Assembly: GCA_026826555.1 (NCBI GenBank)
Contig: JAKSZT010033739.1
Span: 495,354-559,353, forward strand
DNA: 64,000 nt
Direction: 5' to 3'
Origin: Tolypeutes matacus
Taxonomy: Eukaryota; Chordata; Mammalia; Cingulata; Chlamyphoridae
Shown here: positions 12,655-22,939 of the stretch, in pieces
Position numbering within the stretch: the first letter of the stretch is position 1
Layout: every line of letters starts with the position of its first letter
Program-made: the position numbers and the translations under genes
Notes under the pieces: generated by a model
The model's input: only the letters and a program-made list of their open reading frames with translations
Database searches by the model: none
Told to the model about the DNA's origin: nothing

Positions 12655-13115
12655 TTTCAAAGGAAACAGAACTGACTAGATATATGTAATATATAAATGT
12701 ATTAAATATTATGAGACTTTTCTCATAGGAGTTGGCTTATGTTATTGTGGAGATGGGCAAGTCTAAAATATATAGAACAGGCTGCAAGCTGAGAACCCCA
12801 AAAAATGTTTTCAATGAATTCCCCAGGAGAAGCTGGCTTGCTGAAGTAGAGATTGGAAATTCTCCCTTCTGACTGCAGAAATCATCACTTTCTTTTTAAG
12901 GACTTCAACTGATTGGATGAGACATCTCTTATTATTGAAAGCAATCTCTTCAGTTACTTGTAGTTGTAATCAGTCATAAAATCAAAGTACTGATTATGTA
13001 AATTCATAAAATATCCTCACAGTAACAATCAGGTTAGTGTTTGCTGGATCAAACCACTGGACACCATAAGCTGGCCAATAAGCTGGCCAAATTGACACAT
13101 TAACCAAACTATCAT
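12655..13115. repeat. Interspersed repeat of unassigned family
   Basis: Sequence from GGTTTTCAAAGGAAACAGAACTG through GAGATGGGCAAGTCTAAAAT to AATTGACACATTAACCAAACTATCA resembles a widespread mammalian interspersed repeat that opens with a 'gttctctagagaaacagaa'-type phrase. I cannot name the family reliably. No coding content. Confidence 0.5.
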
Positions 13116-13119
13116 ATGT

Positions 13120-14520
13120 GCCATATCTCTTCTTTTCCAGTGATATCTATTTCTGTTAAATCATGTCAAAGTCATCTCACTCCAGATCAAATCATCATAT
13201 AATTTGCTCTAGCACATATGTCCCTAAATAAGGGTCCTCCTCTTTGACCACAAAATTGGAATTCATCCAAGTCTACTTTGCTCTCTCCTGCTCACCACAC
13301 ACTCATTTTGAAATTATCTTGATCTTAGGCTAATTTTCTAAACTGTTACTTTTCTTAATACCTCTATAGTTTTTATACTTGGCTCTTTCAGTAGATAGTA
13401 AAGAGAAGTCTATGAGAACTCCTAAAAAATTAGGCAATTCACTATTGAAGGAAACAAGTCAACTGAGTGTGAGTGAATTTAATCTGCTGAAACCTAGCAT
13501 GCATGTACTCACTTTGTTTATTTCCCCAGTTTTCCTTTCTGATAACTTGAGCATGATAGTGCCATCCTTCAGTTGACTGCCATCATGAATGTTCATGTTT
13601 ATAGCAGCACCAGGGGTCACATGCAGATATGGAAATGAACTGGGGATCTTAGGGGACATTGTTTTTGAAATGTTCATTTGAAGCAATAAGAATGCCCCCA
13701 AGAGTTCAACTCTCCTGCTTCTTTGCCTGGAACTATGTCAAATGTTCCTGAGAAAATGATCCTTTTTGGAGAGAATAAAATTGTGTCAATTAGGCTTACC
13801 ATATTTTAACTTTGGACCTGACATTAATCAGCTCCAATGATGAGTTACTTGAATTAATCTGTGGGTTCTGTAAGTAATGGTCAAGGGACATTATCCTGTT
13901 TAGATAAATATTGACTTATTTTAAATTCTGTGCCTCCTTTCAGATCTGTATCCACATTTTCAATAACAGATATTTTTATGAAACAAAATTGATTACCCCC
14001 AATTTTTTATGGACTGAATCATATAAAATTCCCTAGATATGGAAAAGTTTCTTCTACAGTCATATTGTTTGAACCTATACTTCCCAGAGAGGCTAGAGAA
14101 TACAAAAATGAGGAGAATGATGATCTATATATGGAGCAGCACCAAATAAACCTTAATTGAATATTACTGAGGAGTACTGCTAAGTTTTTCTTTTAAGTTC
14201 ATGTTATCAGTGTTTGAAATTACTACACTAACAGTTCACAATTATCTTCAAACATTTGGTCTCCACTTTCATTTTATACAAACACCATACTTAGTTTTCC
14301 TTGCAGGGGAATAAGATGCCAACATATGGGCTTCAAAATTAAATTCAACAGTAAAATTTTTCCCTCCCTCTTGTCATGTTGGTTGGTTCCTCTTTATGTG
14401 CTCATCTCTGGAACCTTCAAAGGCATCTCCATTAAACACTTACTATTTTTTTCTCCAGTCACAAATTATTAAATAATTTTGGGGCTTCTCACCAGTCCTT
14501 TAACATTTTCTAGGTTCGAT
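13120..14520. other. No gene recognised
   Basis: AT-rich sequence with two opposite-strand small frames (13.38-13.70 kb) that show no family resemblance. No RNA gene, repeat family or regulatory structure could be supported. Confidence 0.5.
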
Positions 14521-15499
14521 CCAATTTTTTTTTAACTTATTGAAATATATCATTCACACATGAAAAAACATAAACAGTAGTGTATAGCAATAGTTGTGAG
14601 CTTACAAAACAAACATACATAACAACATAAAGGCTCTCAAACCTCACCCTACCACCAATAACTTGCATTTTTGTGAAACATTTTAAAATAATGATTAAAG
14701 AGCATCCTCAAAATATTACTACTAACCAAAATATTTTCCCCCAACCCACCCTATTATTATATTATTATTTTTATATCATTTATGCATGAACATACATAAA
14801 CAATAAGTATAGTAAAAGTTGTGAACTTCCAAAGCAAACATTCATAACATCATACAGGGTCGCATACATCAACCCTCCTCTAACATCTTGCATTGTCATG
14901 AGACATTTGTTACATTTTATGAAAGAATATTGTTAAACTCTTACTGCTAATTATAGTCTTTATCTCACATTTGGTGTGTTTTTCTCCAACCCACACTATT
15001 ATTATTTTTTCAATATATTTTGATGACAGAAATTGTAAACTTACAAAACAATCATGCACATGTGCAGAATTCCCAAACAACACCCTTCTATCAACACACC
15101 ACATCGTGGTGGAACATTTGCCACAGATTATGAGATAATATTAGGTCTACAACATACATTTGGCACAAATTTTCCACACTCCCCCATTATCAATACATCT
15201 TTGGCATAGATGCAAAAATATTACATTATTATTATAATCCACAGTACATTGTTCACTCCAGTTGTATTTTTCCCATGCTTCTCCACATTTCCACCATCCA
15301 GCAATAGTGATGTACATCTGCTCTAGCTTACAAAGGACACTCTTGCAGCTGTACTATCAACCACAATTCTCATCCATCTCTGGGATTATTGTGCTATTCA
15401 GTCCCTAGATTATTCTCTAGTTATCTGTCAATTGACATTTACATCCCTACACTGCCATTTTCAGCCACACCTTCATTTATAAACCAGCTGTTAAGCATT

Positions 15500-16052
15500 A
15501 TGTAACCGTTGGGGAATTTGATGTAATTATGAATTCCAAAAATATAATTGAATCATGCTTGTAAACTGATCTGTTAATCTGGGCATGATTAGGTTAGGAT
15601 TAGGGCATTGAGCCCCACCCCTTGGTGGGTGGGGAATTGAATATAAAAGGCAAGGCAAAGGTCAGTTGAAGCAGTCTTTTGAGAAGCAATCTTTTGAGAA
15701 GCAGTTTTTGATATTGGAATGAAGGCCCCAGGAGAAGAGAAGCAAGCCGTTTGCCTGATCGCCTACAGCTGATCTTGTGGAGGAAACAGGAGCCAGCTGA
15801 CCTTGTGGAGGAAACAGGAGCTAAGCCCGGAGAGAAATGCAGCCCCGGGAAGAGAGGAACCACAGAAGCCTGAACCCTGGCAAGTGCCAGCAACTGTCTT
15901 GCTCTAACACGTGGCAATGGACTGTGGTGAGAGAAGAAACTTAACGCTTTATGTCCTGGTATCTGTCAACTTCTACCCCAAATAAATACCCTTTATAAAG
16001 ACCAACCCATTTTTGGTATTTTACATTAGCACCCCTTTGGCTGACTAATACA
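15500..16052 (+). mobile_element. Solo LTR of an endogenous retrovirus
   Basis: A 553-bp unit starts TGTAACC and ends CTAATACA, fitting TG...CA LTR ends. It is flanked by CATTA (15495-15499) and CACTA (16053-16057), a 5-bp target duplication with one mismatch. Inside, in plus orientation, are a TATA box (ATATAAAA at 15641-15648) and a polyadenylation signal AATAAA (15981-15986) followed by a GT/T-containing tail, the expected U3-R-U5 order. Two near-identical repeats occur at about 15672-15700 (TCTTTTGAGAAGCA) and 15770-15822 (CTTGTGGAGGAAACAGGAGC). No internal viral sequence adjoins it. The 5-bp duplication suits a class III element, but this is inference. Confidence 0.8.
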
Positions 16053-17899
16053 CACTATAATGTGTTACGATCAACTCTAATGTTGAAACTATAATGTGCT
16101 ACCCACTATAGTGAGGAAATGTACACATTCACACACTTTTACAGTAAAGCTAATTAAAACTTCTACATACAATAAACATCAGTAGTCCATCTCAGTCTGC
16201 CTCTATCTTCTTTAAGAATCCACCACCCACCACCATGTCTTGAAGATATTTCCCTACATTTTCTTTTAGAAGCTTTATAGTTCTTGCTTTTATATTTAGT
16301 TTTTTTTTATTCATTTTGAGTTAATTTTTGTCAAATGTGTGAGATGGGAGTCCTAATTCCTTCTTTTGCTATTTATATCTAGTGTTCTCAGCACCATTTT
16401 TTGAATGGACTGTTTTGACTGAGCTGGGTGGGCTTAACAGGCTCATCAAAAATCACTTGACCATAGATGCAAGGGTCTGTTTTTTAACCATCAATTCAGT
16501 TCCATTGGTCTATGTGTCTTTCTTTATGCCAGTACCATGCTGCTTTTACCATTGTAGCTAGAAAATGCAACCTAAAGTCCAGAAATGAGAGTCTTCCAAC
16601 TTTGCTTTTCCTTTTAAGGATGTTTCTGGCTATTCAGGACCCTTTACCCTTCCAAATAAACTTGATAATCATGTTTTCCATTTATTTAAAAGATGCTGGT
16701 GGAATTTTTATTGTGATTGCATTGAATCTGTATATCATTTTGAGTAGAATTGACATCGTAATGATATATTGTCTTTCAATCCATGAGCATGGAATGTTCT
16801 TCCAATTATTTAGGACTTTTTAAAATTTCTTTTAACAGTGAATTGTAGTTTTCTGAATACAAGTGCTTTACATCATTGGCTTAGTTTATACTGAATATTT
16901 GGATTTTATCTATCATATTTTATTTTCACCACTCTTTTGACACTTTTAGTTACTTTTATTGATATAATCTTCATTTCTAGACTCTCTTCCAGGCCTCTCT
17001 CTCATGTCTTTTCTTTTCAGGCTGTAGCAAACCCTTTAGTATTTCCTACAAAGCAGGTCTCTTGGTTACAAACTCTCTCAGTTTATGTTTATCTGTGAAT
17101 ATTCTAAACTTGACCTCATTTTTGAAAGACAATCTTGAGAGATATAAGATTCTTAGCTGGAAGTTTTTCTCTTGCGGTAACTTAAATACAACATTCCACT
17201 GTCTCCTTGCCTCCATGGTTTCTGGTGAGAAATCAGCACTTAATCTTATTGGATATCTCTTATATGTTATGCTTTCCTTTTCTCTTGCTGCTCTTAGAAT
17301 TCTCTCTTCATCTTTAGCATTTGACATTCTGATTAGTATGTGTCTCAGAGTTGGTCTATTCAGATTTTATCAGATGGGAGTACGTCATGCTTCTTGGACA
17401 TGGATATCTATGTCCTTCAATAAGGTTGGAAATTTTCTACCATTATTTCTTCAAATATTCCTTCTGCCACTTTTCCCTTCTCTTTTCCTTCTGGGACACC
17501 CATGACAAGTATGTTTTCATGTCTCTTGTTCTCCTTTAGTTCCCTGAGACCTTGTTCAAATTTTTCCAATCTTTTCTTGATCTGTTCTTTTGTATGCCCA
17601 CTTTCAGAGGCCATTTCTTCAAGCTCACCAATCCTTTCTTCTGCCTCCTCAAATCTGCTATTATATGGTTCCAATGTATTTTTACTTTCATTTATTGCAC
17701 TTTTCATTCCCATAAGATCTGCTATTTTTCTATGTATGTTTTCAAATTCTTCTTTGTGCTCATCCAATGTCTTCTTAATATCCTTAGGTTTCTTTAGCCA
17801 TCTCATTAAATTTATTACAGGGATTTGTTGAATATCTAAGATAAGTTGTCTCAACTCTTTTATGTCATCTGGAGGCTTATCTTGTTCCTTTAACTGGCC

Positions 17900-19185
17900 A
17901 TATCTTCCTGTTTCTTAGTGTGGATTGTAATTTCTTGTTGGTGTCTTGGCATCTGGCTAACCAGAGTATTTATTCTAGGTGCAGTTTTTTCTTTAGTTTA
18001 GGGCTTCCTGCCCTTTCTCCCTTGCTGAGTGTGTAGTAGGAGCCAAGGATATAGTTGATGCTATAAGCTGTGGAGGCTCAAGCTACCCTCATTTCCCCAG
18101 GAACCAATAAAGCTTCTCCCAACTTTCTCCTTTGCCAAGGGTAGGGACAGAGCCACAGCTGTGTGGAATAATTCAACTCACGCAGGCCTAGACTGTAGTT
18201 GCCCAAAGAGACTGAGGAAGCTTCATGCCCCTTTCTCCCTTGCCTGGGGCAGGGATGGAGTTGCAGGTGTGGGCAGCAATCTATGCAGTGCAGGTCCAAG
18301 ATTACCACAGTTGCCCAGGTAGATTTCTGATTATTGCATCTGTGCCAGCTAAATGTACTTGCAGTTACCTGGATAGGCTGGTGCAGGGCCCATCAGCTTC
18401 CTCCCTGCTAGAGTTATCACTGAAGCCTAGGCTAGAGCTGCAGGCCAATATGGGTGAAAGAAACTGGTCTTTACCATCACTGTGATTTTCAATCAGCATG
18501 GCTTCCCCTCATGCTATGGGTGGGGTCAAAATGGTGGCTATCTGCCTCCGTCTGACTTGGACAGGCTCAAAATTTAGCTTTTCTTAGGTTGATACTTTAG
18601 CAAGCCTAATTTGCTAATCAGTAGCTGAAATCAGTGACCAACTGTCTCTCCCTCCCCTGCTTTTGGGAAATGGAGCTTCCAGCTCCTGTCACAGAATAGC
18701 TCCATGTGTCTTGTGCTATCAAAGTGGGATGATCACTAGCCTCTGCAGTGTGGCCTGTAATTTCCTGGAGAGGCTGGCACAGCTTCCCCGAGCTTCCTCC
18801 TTGCCCAAGATGGTCCTGAGGCTTAGGCTAGAGCTGCAATCTGATCTAGATGGAAAGAAGCTGCTCCCTACCAGCACTGTGATTTTCAGTCAGCCCTGCT
18901 TAACCTTATGTCAGGCATGGGTGTTAACATGGCAACCACCAGCCTCTTTCTGACTTGGACAGGTTAAAACTTTAGCTGTTCTTAGGGTTTTGCTTTAACC
19001 TGTTGAATTTACTGATAAGTAGTTGACATTGGTACCCATTTTTCTTGTACTCCCCCATTTTGGGAAGTGGAGCTTCCAATTCCAGCCATGGAACAGCTCC
19101 CAAGGCAGCTTGTGCCTCCGGTGGAGGATGGGTATTGGCCTTGCCAATTGATTTTCCACAAGGTTGCAAGTTTCCTCAAGTGGGA
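17900..19185 (-). promoter_or_regulatory. L1 5' UTR with tandem units of about 395-400 bp
   Basis: Paired landmarks show the period. CTGGATAGGCTGGTGCAG near 18369 recurs as CTGGAGAGGCTGGCACAG near 18763. GGAGCTTCCAGCTCC near 18671 recurs as GGAGCTTCCAATTCC near 19070. CTGACTTGGACAGG occurs near 18551 and 18951. Two full units plus partial ones are present. Position upstream of ORF1 of a minus-strand L1 makes this the element's promoter region; monomer-type 5' UTRs are known for rodent L1. Activity is unknown and unlikely given the decay of the element. Confidence 0.7.
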
Positions 19186-19612
19186 AAGAACAGTCTCTTC
19201 AAACAGTGGTGCTGGGAGAACTGGATATTCAAATGCATAAAATGAAAGATGATCACAATATCACACCATATTATAAAATGAAGGAGGAGTAGATGCTTAA
19301 TTTGTATAGTTTTTTTAGATTGATTGTAAAGGTTTGAAAATGCATGGTGATGATGGTAGCAACTTATTTTGAGAGTAACTAACAGCACTGAATTATATAG
19401 GTGATTGTTGTTAAAAGGGGAAACCTCAGGCATAACAAAGGGAACGTTATTGTACATGATGGACTAGAGTCAATAGGACAAGTATAAGAATGCTCTTTCA
19501 TGAATTTTAACAAATGTGTAAAACTAATATAAGCTGTTAATAATAGGGTGATATATGGGGAAAAACACACCTGATGTAAACTGGACAATAGTTAATAGTA
19601 CTAATTTTTTTC
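19185..19612 (+). repeat. L1 fragment, plus strand (ORF2 end and 3' UTR)
   Basis: At 19186-19245 the plus strand encodes SLFKQWCWENWIFKC, the conserved C-terminal L1 ORF2 motif. AT-rich sequence follows that resembles an L1 3' UTR (for example GGACAATAGTTAATAGTA near 19582). Opposite in strand to L1 copies 1 and 2 on either side, so it is a separate insertion. Confidence 0.7.
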
Positions 19613-19670
19613 TTTACTTTTAAAGGAGCTTTAGAAGACATAAATATTACATTGAAAATAGAGGGGGAAC

Positions 19671-20200
19671 ATGGAGGGCCCGGGTGGCGAGCGGGTGCCG
19701 CTGCTGGGCGCTGGCGGGAGCCGGGCTTGGGGAACAGAGGGCGGCATCGTCAGCATTCTCAGCCTGCGTGCAGCTGGCAAGCCTTGCTTCTGGTGGAGCT
19801 GCTAGAGCGCTGCCTTCTACGATGTCATGGCCGCCTGGTGCTTTTCCTGAACCAGATGGCCTTTGGTAGGGAGGGCGCGCAGACCAACCATGCACAGCTG
19901 CTCCTCATGGGCATCACCTACTTCGTGTCGCCCTTGGTGGCTGGCTGGCCAAGGTGCTGCTGGGCAGGACAGGAGCCTGCTGCTCAGCCTGGTGCTCTAC
20001 CTGCTGGGCAAGCTCACCTGCCCCGCACTGCCCGCCGCCCCGGCATGCCAAACTCTGTGGGCCCTTGCACCCCGCGCATCAACTGCCTGGTGCCCTGGCC
20101 CGGCGGAGAAGCCCCCTGCCTCACCACGTGGGCACCGTCAAGACCGACATCACGCCCTTCTGTGCCAACTAGGTTAAAGATGGAGGTCCAGGATTCCAGG
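19671..20200 (+). pseudogene. SLC15A4 (pseudogene): SLC15A4-like (peptide/histidine transporter 1) 5' fragment pseudogene
   Basis: A GC-rich island in AT-rich surroundings encodes, in shifting frames, the N-terminal part of SLC15A4. An ATG (19671) opens MEGPGGERVPLLGAGG, like the family's acidic, PLLG-containing N-terminus. VELLER-like, LVLFLN, EGAQTNHAQLLLMGITY and TVKTDITPF segments then follow in the right order for transmembrane helices 1 to about 4. At least three frameshifts and an in-frame TAG at 20170 (in place of the expected Gln codon) break it. Homology stops near 20200, where L1 3'-UTR sequence resumes. The normal protein is an endolysosomal proton-coupled histidine and oligopeptide transporter. 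SLC15A3 fits less well at the TVK-TDITPF stretch. Without the genome I cannot tell a retrocopy from a captured exon 1. Confidence 0.75.
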
Positions 20201-20204
20201 CACA

Positions 20205-21305
20205 GCTGGCACATAAGTAGGCCAGAGGCTCCAGTCTCTGGAAGAGTACCTACAAACTCTAGCATCACATCTAGGTTTGAATAGAAGGGACTGATGGACC
20301 ATGTGCAGGGAGGACTTATTTGAGTCCAACTCTGTCACTCTCAGGAGCACATATTCCAAAGTAGAGCTCACTGATAAGGTATCAGTCTCTGGGGCTATCC
20401 CCCCTTATATAGGACCTGGGTGTATCCAGAGCCCTCAGGAGCCCCTTTTTGTGGGGTGATACCACTTTGGTGCTCTTTGAGATCCTACTGATGTATGCAT
20501 AAGCGTTATCTCTGGGATGACTTCCCGACTCTCTTTGAAGTCTCTTAGCCACATGAAATCATTTGTCTTTACCTTTTCCCCCTTTTATTCAAGTTTTTTT
20601 TTCCAGTCATGTTGCTAGTTGGCACTTGGCATTAATCCCTCATTGCCAGGGAGGCTCATCCCCGGGAGTCATGTCCCACATTGGGGGAAAGGTAATGCAT
20701 TCATATGATGAGCTTGGCTTAGAGAGAGGCCACATTTGAGTAACAAGAAGGCTCTCAGGTGGCAACCTTTAGGCACCCCATAACAGTAGGCTAAGATTCA
20801 ATTACAAGAGCGAAGACTTATAAGGCTAGTCATCAATAACAAAAATTCCTCAGTGGGCCATCCTCTTTTGTCAAACACTGTCCCTGCACTCAGGGGATTG
20901 TTGCTGCTCCCTTGGAGAATGTGGCAGAGCTCTTCAGGCTAGGAATTCAGATTCCCTCATTTATTGAGTGATTGTCCACCCATCGTGACCATGCCCCGTC
21001 CTTTGATCATTTGAACAATTTTGTATATCTTTCATGTATATTCAGATGAACTTACTCTGATGAATCCCCCCTCTGAGACACCCCCCACAAATGATCCTCT
21101 GCAGCCTCATTGTAACCCTTCTGTGATCTAAACCTTCCTTGAACACGAAGCCCATATAATAACCAAATACAATTAATAGGAAAAAGAAACAATTATGATA
21201 AGCTCAAATGCAAGAGATAAACACAAGGAAACTCAGAAAAAAACACACTAAAAACAAAATATAATTAGCGGATTGGGACATTCAAAAAAATGAAAAAAAA
21301 AAAAC
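20205..21305. repeat. L1 3'-UTR module
   Basis: This stretch matches the modules at 3.1-4.1 and 11.74-12.31 kb, including the CATTGCCAGGGAGGCTCATCC phrase near 20642. It runs to an A-rich region at 21284-21305, immediately followed by a T-rich tract at 21318. The adjacent 3' UTR of L1 copy 2 lies to the right. It may be the outer part of the same unusually long 3' UTR or a separate insertion of it. Confidence 0.5.
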
Positions 21306-22712
21306 AAAGGAAATTCCTTTTTTTTTTAAAAAAAATATACTTTTTTCCTTTTATCACTGTATTAACAAATGTCCAGTGTACCATGACCCCTTCCCCCTCT
21401 CATTCCACAGTGTCTCCCAAATTTTCATTTAATTTTCAAAGAAGTTTTAGGTCACAGCAAAGTCACACACGGAATACTAGAGACTCCCACATACCCAACC
21501 ACCCTCCCCCTTACCCATCCCATATTAAAACCTTTTTTTCTTTTCTTTTACTTTTTTTATGGATGTTAGCATTGTTTTAACTGTTATAGAGATAGTAAAA
21601 TATAGCAACTAAACATTGTCAATGGTTTACAGTATAGTTTATAATTTAGCTGGTACAGTTTAGAAAGTTTTGATGATATTTACCATGTCCTGTGTCCATT
21701 ACTGTAAGGTAATGAAAAACATTTCCCATGTCCACTAAATACCCCATCTGATCATAACTGTTCCTTCCACCCCATCCCCCTGGGGCATATGACACTCCCC
21801 TGTCTTGCCTCATTGAATGACAAGATTCATAGTTACATGTCTTGGGTATTCCAACCTGCACTTCCTCATCTACCTACCTGTCAACCCTGCACCACCAAAG
21901 CCAGTAATATCACTGCCCATCAGTCCTATCCTTCAATATGAATCTATATTCTATCCTGTTACCATAGATTATATCCATATGGATGATGGCTCAGAGCCGA
22001 CTCTTCTCTTTCTCTCCCTTGTTAAACTATCTTTCAGACAATTGTTCTCAGAGACTGCTCACTTTCCTCAGTTAAAATCAGTGAGGTCATACAGTGTTCA
22101 TCCTTCAATGCCTGGCTTGCTTCACTCAACATAAGGTCTTCAAGATTCATCCAAATTATTCCATGTGTTAGTACTTTATTCCTTCTTACAGATGAGTAAT
22201 ATTCCATTGTATGTATGTACCACATTTTGCTTATCGATTCATCTGTGGTTCGGCACTGGGGCTGATTCCAACTTTTGGCAATGGTGAACAATGCCGCTAT
22301 GAATATTGATGTGCATATATCTGTTCGTGCCTTTGCTTTCAGTTCTTCTGGGTATATACCCAGCAGTGGAATTGCTGGATCATATGGAAGATCTATTGTT
22401 AGTTTACTGAGGAACCACCAAACTGTCCTCCACAGTGGCTGGACCATTCCACAGTCCCACAAGCAGTGGATGAGGGTTCCTATTCCTCCACATCCTCTCC
22501 AACATTTAGAGTCTGCTGTTTTTTTTAATAGCTGCCATTCTGATGGGTGTAAGATGGTATCTCATTGTAGTTTAGACTTGCGTTTCCCTGATAGCAAGGG
22601 ATGTTGAGCATTTTTTCATGTGCTTTTTAGCCATTTGTATTTCTTCCTTGGAGAAATGTTTTTTCATGTCACTTGCCCATTTTTTAAATGGGTTGTTTGT
22701 CTTTTTATTTTC

Positions 22713-22939
22713 TTTTTCTTTTTCTTTTATTTTTTAATTACTTTATTTTTATTGTGAGTAAAAATCAAAATTTTCACAATACATACCAATATTTGTAAAA
22801 TGATATATAAATATATATGCATATATGTGGTCATATATGTAGGCCATTTTAAATCAGCACACACCATTCAGAAATGTGTGGGAGAAAGTGTGGTATACGA
22901 TGTGAACTGTGGTCTATGGTTGGTGGCAAAGCCCCAGGA
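22713..22939 (-). mobile_element. Short L1-type 3'-end insertion with 5' inversion
   Basis: It is flanked by a perfect 15-bp direct repeat TGTCTTTTTATTTTC (22698-22712 and 22940-22954) within L1 copy 2. The left side is a T-rich tract (poly-A of a minus-strand insertion), followed by TTTTATTGTGAGTAAAAATC, as in the 46.5 kb element. The right part runs in the opposite sense to the 46.5 kb copy (GGTGGCAAAGCCCCAGGAT is the reverse complement of its end). This is the structure expected from twin priming. Confidence 0.85.

Larger units (their letters stand above)
14525..19190 (-). repeat. LINE-1 (copy 1), minus strand, internally deleted, split by an LTR
   Basis: In minus orientation the 3' UTR lies at 14.53-15.50 and resumes at 16.06-16.25 kb. 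A 3' portion of ORF2 lies at about 16.3-16.9 kb (same segment as 23.2-23.8 kb of L1 copy 2). ORF1 lies at about 17.05-17.85 kb: the 17046-17327 frame contains the conserved ETMEARRQW stretch of the ORF1 C-terminal domain, and 17417-17854 covers the middle and coiled-coil side. The sequence jumps from mid ORF2 to the ORF1 end near 16.9-17.0 kb, so endonuclease and most reverse transcriptase are gone. The 5' UTR (17.9-19.19 kb) is built of repeated units of about 395-400 bp. An LTR interrupts it at 15500-16052. Confidence 0.85.

Noticed and set aside
17502..17831. Overlapping plus-strand frames of 81-147 codons at 17.06-17.85 kb
   Set aside because: They are antisense shadows of the minus-strand L1 ORF1; the same holds for plus-strand frames at 24.98-27.25 kb.
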